Assembly (NCBI GenBank): GCA_964537685.1
Contig: CAZICM010000027.1
Coordinates: forward strand, 53,211-117,210
DNA from: CAZICM01 sp964537685
GTDB lineage: Bacteria > Myxococcota_A > Polyangia > Polyangiales > Polyangiaceae
Reading direction: 5' to 3'
DNA: 64,000 nt
Both the position numbers and the translations under genes were made by a program. Each line of letters opens with the position of its first letter. Position 1 is the stretch's first letter. The notes under the pieces are model-generated. The model worked only from the letters and a program-made list of their open reading frames with translations. It had not been told where the DNA came from and made no database searches. Shown here one piece after another: positions 1-8,027 of the stretch.

Positions 1-479
1 GCAAGCTCTTCAAATCCTACCCTGAAAATCGACTCGCTTACCGCCAAAAAGCGCTCATACCCCTCCACATCGGCCGGAGAAAAACGCGCCACTTCTTTCT
101 TCATCTCCTCGGCCGAGCCCGTATAATCAAACATGGCCCCATCGTGAAACCGAATGCGGTAAAAGGGCGTCACAGGCTTCATCTCAATATCGTCCGCCAT
201 ACGCCGCCCGCATAAGGTCCACAGCTCTTCAAATAAAAAAGGCGCCGTAATCACCGTGGGACCGGCATCAAAGGTAAAACCATCCTGTTGATGCACATAG
301 GCCCGACCCCCAGGGGCATCCAATTTCTCCAGCACCGTCACCCGGTAGCCTCGGGCGCCTAAACGAACCGCTGCCGCGAGTCCTCCAAATCCGCTGCCGA
401 TCACCAGGGCATGGGGGCGATTGATGTTCTGTTTTTCATTGGTCGTAGAAGTGTTGTTCAATGTCTCGCGTGCGTTCAT
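1..479 (-). CDS. Phytoene desaturase-type FAD-dependent oxidoreductase (CrtI family), C-terminus cut by window edge
   Basis: The minus-strand frame opens with ATG at 479-477 and runs off the left edge, giving about 159 visible residues. Residues 24-45 hold a Rossmann dinucleotide motif (VIGSGFGGLAAAVRLGARG) followed by VLEKLDAPGGRA, which is the FAD-binding start of CrtI/CrtD/CrtN carotenoid desaturases; FDAGPTVIT a little later is also typical of that family. CrtI enzymes add double bonds to phytoene or related carotenoids at the membrane. A CarH-like light-responsive repressor is encoded 1.7 kb away and a near-identical 20-bp motif precedes both genes, which supports a light-controlled carotenoid role. 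The substrate (phytoene, zeta-carotene or a hydroxylated carotenoid) cannot be decided from this fragment. The rest of the carotenoid cluster presumably lies to the left of the window. Confidence 0.85.
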   Translation of the reverse strand, partial: MNARETLNNTSTTNEKQNINRPHALVIGSGFGGLAAAVRLGARGYRVTVLEKLDAPGGRAYVHQQDGFTFDAGPTVITAPFLFEELWTLCGRRMADDIEMKPVTPFYRIRFHDGAMFDYTGSAEEMKKEVARFSPADVEGYERFLAVSESIFRVGFEEL

Positions 480-489
480 GGACGTAGTA

Positions 490-509
490 TAAGGTTTGTC
501 TTATGTTTT
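490..509. promoter_or_regulatory. Candidate light-responsive operator/promoter element upstream of the desaturase gene
   Basis: The 20-bp block TAAGGTTTGTCTTATGTTTT lies 11 bp upstream of the desaturase start codon. The same block recurs with one mismatch at 2023-2042, upstream of the CarH-like gene. CarH/LitR-type repressors bind AT-rich operators overlapping promoters of carotenoid genes and often their own gene, so a shared element in exactly these two places is what autoregulation plus crt control would give. The sequence identity is directly visible; binding is inferred. Confidence 0.45.
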
Positions 510-625
510 GGGAAGACGGCCTTGAAGATTTTTGGTACCCAAACGACAAGAACCCGATCAAAAGTGGAACACCTGCGGGTTTTTCATGTTAAACAGAGCG
601 GGTTCCTGTTGCAGAGGAGGAGGAT

Positions 626-1930
626 GTGCAGGCGCAGGACGCGAAGATGAACGCGGAGAAGGCGAATGCTTCTGCGGAGCTGGCGAATGCTTCTGCGGAG
701 CCCGCGAATGCTTCTGCGGAGCCCGCGAATGCTTCTGCGGAGCNNNNNNNNNNNNNNNNNNNNNNNNNNNNNNNNNNNNNNNNNNNNNNNNNNNNNNNNN
801 NNNNNNNNNNNNNNNNNNNNNNNNNNNNNNNNNNNNNNNNNNNGAATGCTTCTGCGGAGCTGGCGAATGCTTCTGCGGAGGACGCGAATGCTTCTGCGGA
901 GCTGGCGAATGCTTCTGCGGAGGACGCGAATGCTTCTGCGACGATGGCGAATGCCCGTGCGGAGGACACAAATATCCTTGCTGAGGATGCGAACGCCGAA
1001 AAACCAAAAGAGCACGAATTTACGCCAACCCAAAACCCATCGGAAAAAAATGTTGACGCATTCGAAGAGGATGCTAGTTTCGATTGTATGAAATACCGAT
1101 CGAACACAACAGTGATGGGTCCCTGGACGGCCGACGATATCAAGCCGGGCGAACCCTACGAGCTGGACAACGGCAATAAAATCGAGTGCATGGGCACTGG
1201 GCAACGGGGCTCTAGGGCCAACGGCGCAGGCTTTATGGTGCTGGACAGCGATCCTGTCGCGCCTCCCGCGGGTGTGGATGCGGGTGTGTCGCCGATGCCT
1301 AAAATGCTGCGCGCTCCAGATATTGCGGTGGGCGGTTTGGCCGATGAGCCGGGCTGGTCAAAAACGGCGCCTCCGCTGTGCGTGGAGTACGCCGATAAAG
1401 ATCAAGACGAGCGGGCTCTTCAGAAAAAAATTGTCGACTTGCTTGAATGTGGAACGCAATTTATTTGGGTGGTGCGCATGGCCGGACCAAGGCGTGTGGA
1501 AGTGTACCGGCCTGGGCTGCCTGTGCGTATTGCGAGGCCGGGCGAAGAGCTCGATGCTTCGCCGCTGTTGAAGAATCCGGTGCCTGTTCTTGCGCTTTAC
1601 GATCGCGATGCGGCCCACCGGCATACGCTTCGCAATCTGCTTCAGCGCGAGGGGTACGAAAATCTCGATGCGGTGAAGGCTGCGGGCCGTGTTGAAGGAC
1701 GTGTTGAAGGGCGCGAAGAAGGACGTGCCGCGGGGCGCGAAGTGGGACGCGAAGAAGGCCGTTTAATCGAAGCGAGGGCGGCTCTTCGGCGGGTGCTGTC
1801 GAAGCGAAGGCTGGATCTCTCGGCCGAACAGAACGAGCAAATCGAGACCTGCATCAGTTTGCAATCGCTCGAGCGCTGGCTCGATCAGGCCATCGACGCC
1901 GGCAGCGCAGCCCTCGCCCTCCGTTCGTAA
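626..1930 (+). CDS. Uma2-family PD-(D/E)XK-like protein with N-terminal heptad repeats and GRxEG-rich tail
   Basis: GTG start at 626 sits about 5 nt behind a strong GAGGAGGA. The N-terminus is built of seven-residue ANASAE(L/P/D) repeats interrupted by the 100-N gap. The middle holds a Uma2/DUF820-type core: APDIAVGGL, then PPLCVEYADKDQDERALQKK, then FIWVVRMAGPRRVEVYRPG, matching the PD...E...K pattern of these PD-(D/E)XK-fold proteins, which are greatly expanded in myxobacteria and cyanobacteria and mostly uncharacterised. The tail has GRVEG/GREEG repeats followed by a short helical region (EARAALRRVL, LERWLDQAI). It is divergent from the desaturase and separated by 210 bp from the CarH-like gene; no functional link is evident. 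True length is unknown because the gap size is unknown. Nuclease activity is a family expectation, not shown here. Confidence 0.7.
   Translation: MQAQDAKMNAEKANASAELANASAEPANASAEPANASAEXXXXXXXXXXXXXXXXXXXXXXXXXXXXXXXXXXNASAELANASAEDANASAELANASAEDANASATMANARAEDTNILAEDANAEKPKEHEFTPTQNPSEKNVDAFEEDASFDCMKYRSNTTVMGPWTADDIKPGEPYELDNGNKIECMGTGQRGSRANGAGFMVLDSDPVAPPAGVDAGVSPMPKMLRAPDIAVGGLADEPGWSKTAPPLCVEYADKDQDERALQKKIVDLLECGTQFIWVVRMAGPRRVEVYRPGLPVRIARPGEELDASPLLKNPVPVLALYDRDAAHRHTLRNLLQREGYENLDAVKAAGRVEGRVEGREEGRAAGREVGREEGRLIEARAALRRVLSKRRLDLSAEQNEQIETCISLQSLERWLDQAIDAGSAALALRS
662..988 (+). repeat. In-frame 21-bp tandem repeats (ANASAEx heptads)
   Basis: Units of the type GCGAATGCTTCTGCGGAGNNN repeat head to tail at 662, 683, 704 and 725 before the gap and at 863, 884, 905, 926 and 947 after it, degenerating by 988. 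Variation is confined mainly to the last codon of each unit (CTG, CCC or GAC). Each unit encodes seven residues inside the Uma2-family gene. The near identity of the units explains why assembly failed here. Confidence 0.92.
744..843. other. Assembly gap of 100 N inside the 21-bp repeat array
   Basis: Exactly 100 undetermined bases, the conventional placeholder for a gap of unknown size. Repeat phase on the two sides (ends ...GCGGAGC, resumes GAATGCT...) requires a missing length of 4+21k if the array is regular; 100 does not fit that series, although it happens to keep the reading frame. Confidence 0.95.
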
Positions 1931-1942
1931 ACGTATTAAAAG

Positions 1943-1978
1943 CGCCGCATTATCCCCTCCTGCCGAAATTGTGCGGCG
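1943..1978 (+). terminator. Possible hairpin after the Uma2-family gene
   Basis: A perfect 7-bp inverted repeat (CGCCGCA at 1943-1949, TGCGGCG at 1972-1978) starts 12 bp after the stop codon, with a 22-nt loop. Only a weak T-rich stretch follows (CCCCTTTCTTT). It could be an imperfect terminator separating this gene from the CarH-like gene; the long loop makes it a weak call. Confidence 0.3.
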
Positions 1979-2022
1979 AGCCCCTTTCTTTGCGAAACTT
2001 TTGTTTCTATAAACAACGCGCG

Positions 2023-2042
2023 TAAGGTTTGTATTATGTTTT
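2023..2042. promoter_or_regulatory. Candidate autoregulatory operator upstream of the CarH-like gene
   Basis: TAAGGTTTGTATTATGTTTT, 19 of 20 bases identical to 490-509. It lies about 100 bp upstream of the CarH-like start codon in a 210-bp intergenic region. Orientation relative to the genes differs: the same strand reads toward carH here, while the desaturase is transcribed from the opposite strand. Interpretation as a CarH operator is inference. Confidence 0.45.
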
Positions 2043-2140
2043 AAAAGCTCGCGCCCAATGGCCGCGAAAGCTTGACAGCGAGCCTCAGGCTCAGCTTCAA
2101 CAAGACTGCTGAAGGGGACTGAAGTGACTGCAGGGAGAAG

Positions 2141-3112
2141 GTGTTGGGGGGTGTTCCAGTGAGCCGCTATCGCATCCAAGCCGTATCCAAACTCTGCGCT
2201 GTACCTCCCGCAACGCTTCGGGCTTGGGAGAGGCGCTACGGTGTTCCTGTGCCTTCGCGCACGGCCTCGGCCTATCGCTTGTATGGCGACGAGGATATCG
2301 CGCTGATTATAAAAATGCGTGACCTTGTCAAGGGCGGAATGGCTGCGGCGGAAGCGGCAAAGGTTGTGCTCTCGGATTTGCCCAAGTCCGCCCCGCCGAT
2401 GGAGCCCGATGAAACGGAAAGGTCCGAAAGCGAGGACGATCCTTTTGCGGATGCCCGTGATCGCATTGTGGAAGCCGCGCTTCGTTTTGATCCGGACGGG
2501 TTAGAGCGGGAAGTGAGCCGTTCTTTAACCTTGGGACCGGCTCTTTCGATTTTCGAGCAAACGCTGGGGCCGGCGCTTCGTTCGATTGGCAATTTATGGC
2601 ACGAGGGGACGCTGACGCTGGCGCAAGAGCATTTGGCATCGCAGACCATCGGGGCGACCTTAATCCAATTGCTAAGGCTGGCTCAGCCTGTGGGGCCGGC
2701 GCGGAGAGCGGCTTTGGCATGTTTTGCGGATGAAGATCACACGCTGGGATTATATGGAGTGGGCCTAAGGCTGGCATCGTGGGGATTTAGGACCTTACTT
2801 TTGGGCGCGAGGACACCACCGCCTGCCATATCGCGGGTTGTGGACTCGCTGGATCCTGATTTGATAGCGTTATCGGCGACGGTATTGCCGCCGGCATCGA
2901 TAGCGCGGGAGCTGGTGGATGCGTATGCCGACGCATGCCGGGGCACGACATGGGTGGTTGGAGGATCGGCCTCGGAGTCGATGCGTTCGTGGGTGGAGGC
3001 GCGGGGGGGGCTTGTGGCCGGGGAAGAGATGAAGGACGTGCGGGCTGAAATCGAGCGGGCGCTTCGGATTCGGCGGCGGGGGCAGGGGGAGGTGGGAATC
3101 GTAGAGGAATAA
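2141..3112 (+). CDS. carH: CarH/LitR-type B12-dependent MerR-family photoreceptor repressor
   Basis: The 323-residue product begins with a MerR winged-helix domain (SRYRIQAVSKL, LRAWERRYGVP, YRLYGDED; about residues 8-75). A helical bundle with the LitR/CarH cap signature Wx9EH follows (W153, E163-H164), then a cobalamin-binding Rossmann domain with ExHxxG (E198, H200, G203), where the His is the lower axial B12 ligand. In this family adenosylcobalamin-bound tetramers repress carotenoid genes in the dark and fall apart when light cleaves the Co-C bond. The neighbouring desaturase gene and the shared upstream motif fit that role. The start is ambiguous: GTG 2141 follows GGAGAAG closely, and GTG 2159 would remove six residues. 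Light sensing itself is not proven; a light-independent CarA-like mode is the alternative. Confidence 0.88.
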   Translation: MLGGVPVSRYRIQAVSKLCAVPPATLRAWERRYGVPVPSRTASAYRLYGDEDIALIIKMRDLVKGGMAAAEAAKVVLSDLPKSAPPMEPDETERSESEDDPFADARDRIVEAALRFDPDGLEREVSRSLTLGPALSIFEQTLGPALRSIGNLWHEGTLTLAQEHLASQTIGATLIQLLRLAQPVGPARRAALACFADEDHTLGLYGVGLRLASWGFRTLLLGARTPPPAISRVVDSLDPDLIALSATVLPPASIARELVDAYADACRGTTWVVGGSASESMRSWVEARGGLVAGEEMKDVRAEIERALRIRRRGQGEVGIVEE

Positions 3113-3121
3113 GGCGATCGA

Positions 3122-3670
3122 TTATCCCTCCACCTCCGTCTTCAACAACGCCAGCACCTTCTTTCGATCGTCAGCCTTTAAAGCCCCCTCGGCTGCAAAC
3201 AGAATCTGGCCATTTTTGCCCACCAAGACCACGCTGCTCGTTCCCGAACGAATCTTATACGCCGACCTAAAGCCCCCATCCCAATCACAATAAATCGTCG
3301 CGCCCACCTTCTTGGACTCGTCCCGAATCGCGTCTTTCACAAAACCTTTGACCGGCCAGAAATTATACGAACTCACATCGGCAACCGCCGCAAGGGCAAT
3401 GACTTTCCGGTATTTGTCACCCTTGGCCAGCTTCGCCAGCTCGTCTTTAAAGGTTTGATTGGTCTTCGCCGAGTCTTTGTCCTCGTACACAATCAAGATC
3501 GGCTTGCCTTTTAAATGCTTCATCTCAAGCACACGCCCGTCCGCGTCTTCCACTTTTGCGTTAGGGGCATGATCGCCCTCTTTCGGAAGGGCGGGGGCAC
3601 TCGATGAAACCAGCAGCGCTACGCCTAAAATCGTCATGTTTAGCACCGATGTCGTTTTTTTTGTGCTCAT
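3122..3670 (-). CDS. Secreted YtfJ-like thioredoxin-fold protein
   Basis: 182 residues with a signal peptide (basic MSTKKTTS, hydrophobic stretch to about residue 25, SSAPALP cleavage region). The remainder has a redoxin layout: GDHAPNAKVEDADGRVL, a GKPILIVYEDKD strand, and SSVVLVGKNGQILFAAEGAL near the C-terminus. The last segment resembles the C-terminus of enterobacterial YtfJ. No CXXC is present, so it is unlikely to act as a disulfide reductase. It converges on the CarH-like gene (9 bp between stops) and diverges from the multiheme cytochrome gene across a 171-bp intergenic region. Function unknown; periplasmic location is inferred from the signal peptide. Confidence 0.6.
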   Translation of the reverse strand: MSTKKTTSVLNMTILGVALLVSSSAPALPKEGDHAPNAKVEDADGRVLEMKHLKGKPILIVYEDKDSAKTNQTFKDELAKLAKGDKYRKVIALAAVADVSSYNFWPVKGFVKDAIRDESKKVGATIYCDWDGGFRSAYKIRSGTSSVVLVGKNGQILFAAEGALKADDRKKVLALLKTEVEG

Positions 3671-3841
3671 GCTTCGTTACCTCGTTCGACCTGTTCATGG
3701 TTTGTAGAGTCTTATTTGACCTTGTGCAAGGTCTCGGCGATACATTCTTGGTTTTCAGGATCGGATTCCCATCGGGACGGCCCCCGCACAGCGCCCTTGA
3801 CGCCCGGACGCCAATGATGATAGGCCATTTTTGAGCTGTTT

Positions 3842-4984
3842 ATGATGCAAGGCCGCGTTCTTTGGCTGCTGTTCGCCGTGGGGCTTTTCGCCTGCGCGCG
3901 AGAAGATGCGCCCGCGGTCGAGCTTTTCCCATTGCCGTCCAGTCCGGGTGCATCGTCCCAGCTTTCCATTCCCCAAGCATCCTCCTCATCCGGCCCGCCC
4001 ATGCCCGGTCCCTATCGAAATCGCCAAGAGGCGGCGCTGATGCTTAATGCGGGCTGTGTGGGATGCCATGCCGATGAAGCGAGGCAATGGCAGGGTTCTC
4101 ATCATCAGATGGCCTTTCAAAATCCCGCCTTTCAACAGGCGCTGGCCATCGAGCCCACGGCCTTTTGTAGAGGGTGTCATGCGCCCGAAGCCGATCCAAA
4201 GACCGATCCTCCCGCGCGCCTGGGTGCATTGGGGGTAGCGTGCGTAAGCTGCCATGTGACAGAAGAGGGGGCGGTGCTGGCCGCGCACCATGCGGGAAAG
4301 GAAGGCACGGTGCCCAAGAGCGAGCAGATGCCTCATACGATTCGGCGCTCGGCCGAGTTTTCGCAAACAGGCGGCTGTGCGGGCTGTCATGAGTTTCATT
4401 TTCCCGCCCTATCGGGGGATAGCGATGCGCTGATGATGCAGACAACCATCCGCGAACACCGGCGTTCGAAGGGAGCGTCAACATCCTGCGCCGATTGCCA
4501 TATGCCGCTGATCGATGGAAAGCGTTCCCATGGTTTTACTTCGGTGCGCGATCCGGCGTGGCTCCGAAAAAACCTAGAAGCCAAGGTCGATAGAAGGCCC
4601 GATGAAATTTTAGAAATCACCTTAAGCCAGCCTTCACCGGGGCATGGTTTTCCAACGGGGGATTTATTTCGGCGGCTTTCGGTAGGATGCGAGCTCCGGG
4701 ATGCTCAAGGTAAGGTATTGAAGCGCGATATCCAGCGGCTGACCCGGCAATTTGAGATCGCTCCGGGGCAGGCGGGGCGCGTGCTTACCCGAGACAACCG
4801 GGTCTTTAATGAGCCTGTCACGGTGGATTTGGATATTGTGCCGCCTTCGTCTGGTCCCCGTCCGGCGAAGATTGTGTGGTGGATCGATTATGAACGGGTG
4901 GCGACGGTGGGCGAAGGGGTCAATCCCGATGATGCCCTTATCGAGTCTTCCGTGCAGCTTTATTTGGGATCGTTGGCGTGGTAA
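3842..4984 (+). CDS. Pentaheme c-type cytochrome lipoprotein
   Basis: 380 residues. The signal peptide ends in a lipobox (GLFAC, Cys18), so the protein should be lipid-anchored. Five CXXCH haem-attachment motifs are visible at about residues 72-76 (CVGCH), 109-113 (CRGCH), 134-138 (CVSCH), 179-183 (CAGCH) and 216-220 (CADCH), with extra His residues nearby as possible distal ligands. The C-terminal 150 residues have no haem motif and look beta-rich. The arrangement resembles cytochrome c-554-like multiheme proteins of periplasmic electron transfer; the redox partner is unknown. It is the first gene of a same-strand run to 10863 and is followed 30 bp later by a lipoprotein gene. Confidence 0.85.
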   Translation: MMQGRVLWLLFAVGLFACAREDAPAVELFPLPSSPGASSQLSIPQASSSSGPPMPGPYRNRQEAALMLNAGCVGCHADEARQWQGSHHQMAFQNPAFQQALAIEPTAFCRGCHAPEADPKTDPPARLGALGVACVSCHVTEEGAVLAAHHAGKEGTVPKSEQMPHTIRRSAEFSQTGGCAGCHEFHFPALSGDSDALMMQTTIREHRRSKGASTSCADCHMPLIDGKRSHGFTSVRDPAWLRKNLEAKVDRRPDEILEITLSQPSPGHGFPTGDLFRRLSVGCELRDAQGKVLKRDIQRLTRQFEIAPGQAGRVLTRDNRVFNEPVTVDLDIVPPSSGPRPAKIVWWIDYERVATVGEGVNPDDALIESSVQLYLGSLAW

Positions 4985-5014
4985 TTGAGTGGGCATGCTT
5001 CTGGAGTAAACACC

Positions 5015-6481
5015 ATGTTTGTTTCTCGGGTTCAATCGGTAGCAGTCTTTGCCGGAGCGGCGTTTTTATTGGCTTCCTGTGGGAACTCATCCTCGCCAAA
5101 GGCAGAAAAAGAAAAGGAAATCCCTGTGGTAACGGCCAGCGCAAGCGCCTTGCCCTCGGGCAGTGCCGCATCGCTTCCGCTCTCACCTCCAGAAAAGCCC
5201 AAACCCAAGGACCCACCTGCCCTGGTGCCCCAGCGGTTGGATGTCGACGCTTCGGGCCCCTTTCAGCTTGAAGGCGCGGTGGGTGTGGTTAGCGCAAAAA
5301 AGGTGGGCCGGCTTGTGGGGGACAAAGTTGAATGGCTGGACAAGCAACTGCCCGAGGACGAAAGCAACCGGGTGGCGCTGGGAGGAAGCACAATTCGGGG
5401 CCTATCTGGGCGCTGGCCCGATGCGGTGGACGTGTATTACACCAGCAATCAAGGCCGGGCCCTTCGGCCGACGGTCTATCCGCTGACAGGCAAAGGCGCG
5501 GCGCATACGGCGGGCTCGGGGGGAGGACTGGGAGATATTGTCGGCACGGCCATGTACAATGGTTCGGCGATTGTGGTATCTGTATCGCCCCAGCAGGGCG
5601 GAGTCGAGTTTGTCACGACGCGGGGGCCGGGACAGGTGATTCAGCCACAAACGCCTGAAAAAGCGGGCTGTGAAAACAAGCGGACCTATTTTTCCAACGC
5701 GCCCGCCATCGTGCCCGATGTGGTAGCGTCCACCAAAGCAGGGACCTTGCTTTCGCTGGGAGGTTTATGCGATCACGATCATCCCGCATTGGAGGTATGG
5801 GATCAGCCTGGGAAGTCGCGGATCATCGATTTGACGACATGGATAAAGAAAACAGGATATGGAGCCAAGATTCTTCAAGGCAAAGGCGACGAGGCTTGGA
5901 TTTTTACGAGAGGCGCTCAGCCGATACTTCATTATATCAACGGGAAAGTCGAAGCCTTGCCGATTGCGCTGAAGGATCCCACCAATGCCTTTGCCTCGCC
6001 CGGCGGCGTGCTGTATGTAACCGATGGGATAACGATAAACCGCTGGGATGAAAGCAAATGGACGGAAGTTGGGCATTTAAACTGGAAAGAGACATTTTAT
6101 TATGTAACGGTGGATGACGAAGGGACGATATTGATCTCTTGCGGAGGGATATGCAAATTGGTGGAAGGGCCAAGCGTTGCCATTACCGAAAGCTGTACAA
6201 CGCCATTTGTATATATGTATGAAGTCAGCTACGACAACGACGCCAATTTTACCTTTCCGACCACGAGAAAGGCGCTGGCCACCTTTGAGGGCGTGTCCGA
6301 TTTAGGCTTGGTGGAGTTCGTTGAAAATGGGCGGAAGCTGGGTATTACCGTAAAGAGCAAAGCCCAGGGCGAAGCGGTGGTGGCTCATATCAAGGCCAAT
6401 ATGAAGAAGGAAGATCCAAAGCTTATTTGCTATGAACCCCAAAATCCCCGCAAGATTGAGATAAAGGCCAAGGGAAAATAA
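5015..6481 (+). CDS. Lipoprotein of unknown function, paralogue 1 of a tandem pair
   Basis: The ATG at 5015 is preferred over the upstream TTG because GGAG lies 8 nt before it and the protein then starts with a normal lipoprotein signal (LLASC). The product is 488 residues with a Pro/Lys-rich spacer and then repeated motifs such as GRWPDAVDVYYTSNQGRA and ATKAGTLLSLGGLC, suggesting a secreted beta-propeller-like fold. The last 80 residues (from FTFPTTRKAL) match the next gene closely. No enzyme motif recognised. Its position between a multiheme cytochrome and its own paralogue suggests a cell-surface assembly, but this is inference. Confidence 0.65.
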   Translation: MFVSRVQSVAVFAGAAFLLASCGNSSSPKAEKEKEIPVVTASASALPSGSAASLPLSPPEKPKPKDPPALVPQRLDVDASGPFQLEGAVGVVSAKKVGRLVGDKVEWLDKQLPEDESNRVALGGSTIRGLSGRWPDAVDVYYTSNQGRALRPTVYPLTGKGAAHTAGSGGGLGDIVGTAMYNGSAIVVSVSPQQGGVEFVTTRGPGQVIQPQTPEKAGCENKRTYFSNAPAIVPDVVASTKAGTLLSLGGLCDHDHPALEVWDQPGKSRIIDLTTWIKKTGYGAKILQGKGDEAWIFTRGAQPILHYINGKVEALPIALKDPTNAFASPGGVLYVTDGITINRWDESKWTEVGHLNWKETFYYVTVDDEGTILISCGGICKLVEGPSVAITESCTTPFVYMYEVSYDNDANFTFPTTRKALATFEGVSDLGLVEFVENGRKLGITVKSKAQGEAVVAHIKANMKKEDPKLICYEPQNPRKIEIKAKGK

Positions 6482-6482
6482 G

Positions 6483-8027
6483 ATGATACGGGTTTCGATA
6501 CGGGTATCTTGGTTGGCCTGTTGGGCTTTGGTGGCCATGGGTTGCAATAAAACGCCAACACCCACCCCTGAAAAAGAAACTCCTCCCCCTGCGCCCAGCT
6601 CGTCTGCGGCTTCGCTGGCCAAAACCGTTTTCGAACCCAACACAGAAGCGCCTCCCGCCGGCCCTAAAACCTTTGCGCTCGAGCCTTTTAAACCCGAGGG
6701 AAAAACCCTTCAAGGGGTATTTGCCATCGAAGGCGCGCTCATGGTCTCGGCCGACAATCGCAAGGTCGGGCGGGTGGCCGGTGAGCGGGTGGAGTGGATC
6801 GGTTCGATTCCAGAAAAGAGTGAACCCTTTGGCCCGGCCGTGCTGGATTCCGTTCATGGGCGCTACCCCGATGCCATCGATACCGTTTACCGGAGCACCT
6901 TTGGAAGAGCGCCTCAATTCACGTATTTTCCGCTGACAGGCAAGGGCAATAGCGTGGTCATCGCTCCGGGAGGAGGCGCGGGACATATCAAGGGCTTTGC
7001 CCATTTGGGGGAATCGCTGTTGATGTCCACCTGGACACCCTTTGAAGGATATCAATTCTATACCGTGCGCGGCCCTAAAGCCGTCCGAAAACACCATACC
7101 ATCAAAGAGGCGGGCTGTAAGCCGGGCGAGGTGACGGTGAATCCTTCTTGGCCTATTCCTCCGCCCATTGTACCCGAAAACATCGCGGCAACGAAGGCGG
7201 GAACGATGATTTCGCTCGGCACTTTATGTGAAAAGCGCGGCCCGGCCGCAGAGGTGTGGGATAAAGAGGGCAAAGCGCGTATTGTCGAACTCAAGAGCTG
7301 GATCAAAGAAGTGGGTTCTTTGCCCGTTATGCTTCCAGCGCCCAGCGGCGACGAGATGTTTATCGATCCGGGCTATAAAGAACCGGTGCTTCATTACAAA
7401 GACGGCCAATTCGAAGCGCTTCCTCTCCTACCGCCCAGGGTATTGGAAGAAGGCAAGGAGCCCGAGCCCCCCAATGTGGAAGATATATTCCTCTCCCCCA
7501 AGGGGGAAGTGCATGCGTACAGCGACGGCTTTTTTTATCGTTTCCGGGACAATGCCTGGCAAGTTCTAGGCAAAGTGGCCTGGCTTTCGGGTTATCGTCA
7601 AGCGGCCGTGGATGAAAATGACACGCTATGGGTCGCCTTTCCGGGCGAGCCCGGCGACGACGAAACCAAATATTGGCCCAATTCCAACGGCGAGGTTTAT
7701 AGACTGAAAGAAGGCCCCAGCATCGACTTTCGCAAAGACTGCAAGACGCCTTTTGTATTTCTCTACAATGTAAAGAGCGTAAACGCCAAGAATTTTACCT
7801 TTCCATCGACGCGCAAGGCCCTTTCGAGTTTCCCCGGGGTGGACGAGCTTCAGTTGGTGGAATTTGTCGAATATAGCGAGCGGAGGCTGGGGATTATCGT
7901 GCGCGATCAAGCCCAGGGCGAGGCAGTGATGGCCCATGTCAAAGCCACCATGAAGGATGAACATCCCAAGCTTTTATGTTATCAGCCCAAGAATCCACGG
8001 GTGATTGAGATGAAGAAGGGCAAATGA
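6483..8027 (+). CDS. Lipoprotein of unknown function, paralogue 2 of a tandem pair
   Basis: 514 residues; ATG one base after the stop of paralogue 1, so translation is probably coupled. The signal peptide ends MGCNK (lipobox-like VAMGC). Shared landmarks with paralogue 1 include GRYPDAIDTVYRSTFGRA, FPLTGKG, ATKAGTMISLGTLC and a C-terminal FTFPSTRKALSSFPGV segment ending in a Lys-rich tail. The pair clearly arose by tandem duplication and has since diverged widely. Predicted extracytoplasmic and beta-rich. The stop overlaps the start of the serine hydrolase gene (ATGA). Confidence 0.65.
   Translation: MIRVSIRVSWLACWALVAMGCNKTPTPTPEKETPPPAPSSSAASLAKTVFEPNTEAPPAGPKTFALEPFKPEGKTLQGVFAIEGALMVSADNRKVGRVAGERVEWIGSIPEKSEPFGPAVLDSVHGRYPDAIDTVYRSTFGRAPQFTYFPLTGKGNSVVIAPGGGAGHIKGFAHLGESLLMSTWTPFEGYQFYTVRGPKAVRKHHTIKEAGCKPGEVTVNPSWPIPPPIVPENIAATKAGTMISLGTLCEKRGPAAEVWDKEGKARIVELKSWIKEVGSLPVMLPAPSGDEMFIDPGYKEPVLHYKDGQFEALPLLPPRVLEEGKEPEPPNVEDIFLSPKGEVHAYSDGFFYRFRDNAWQVLGKVAWLSGYRQAAVDENDTLWVAFPGEPGDDETKYWPNSNGEVYRLKEGPSIDFRKDCKTPFVFLYNVKSVNAKNFTFPSTRKALSSFPGVDELQLVEFVEYSERRLGIIVRDQAQGEAVMAHVKATMKDEHPKLLCYQPKNPRVIEMKKGK

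Noticed and set aside
662..988. Regular short repeats suggesting a CRISPR array or minisatellite
   Set aside because: Units are contiguous 21-mers without spacers, in frame, behind a strong ribosome-binding site, and encode ANASAEx heptads.
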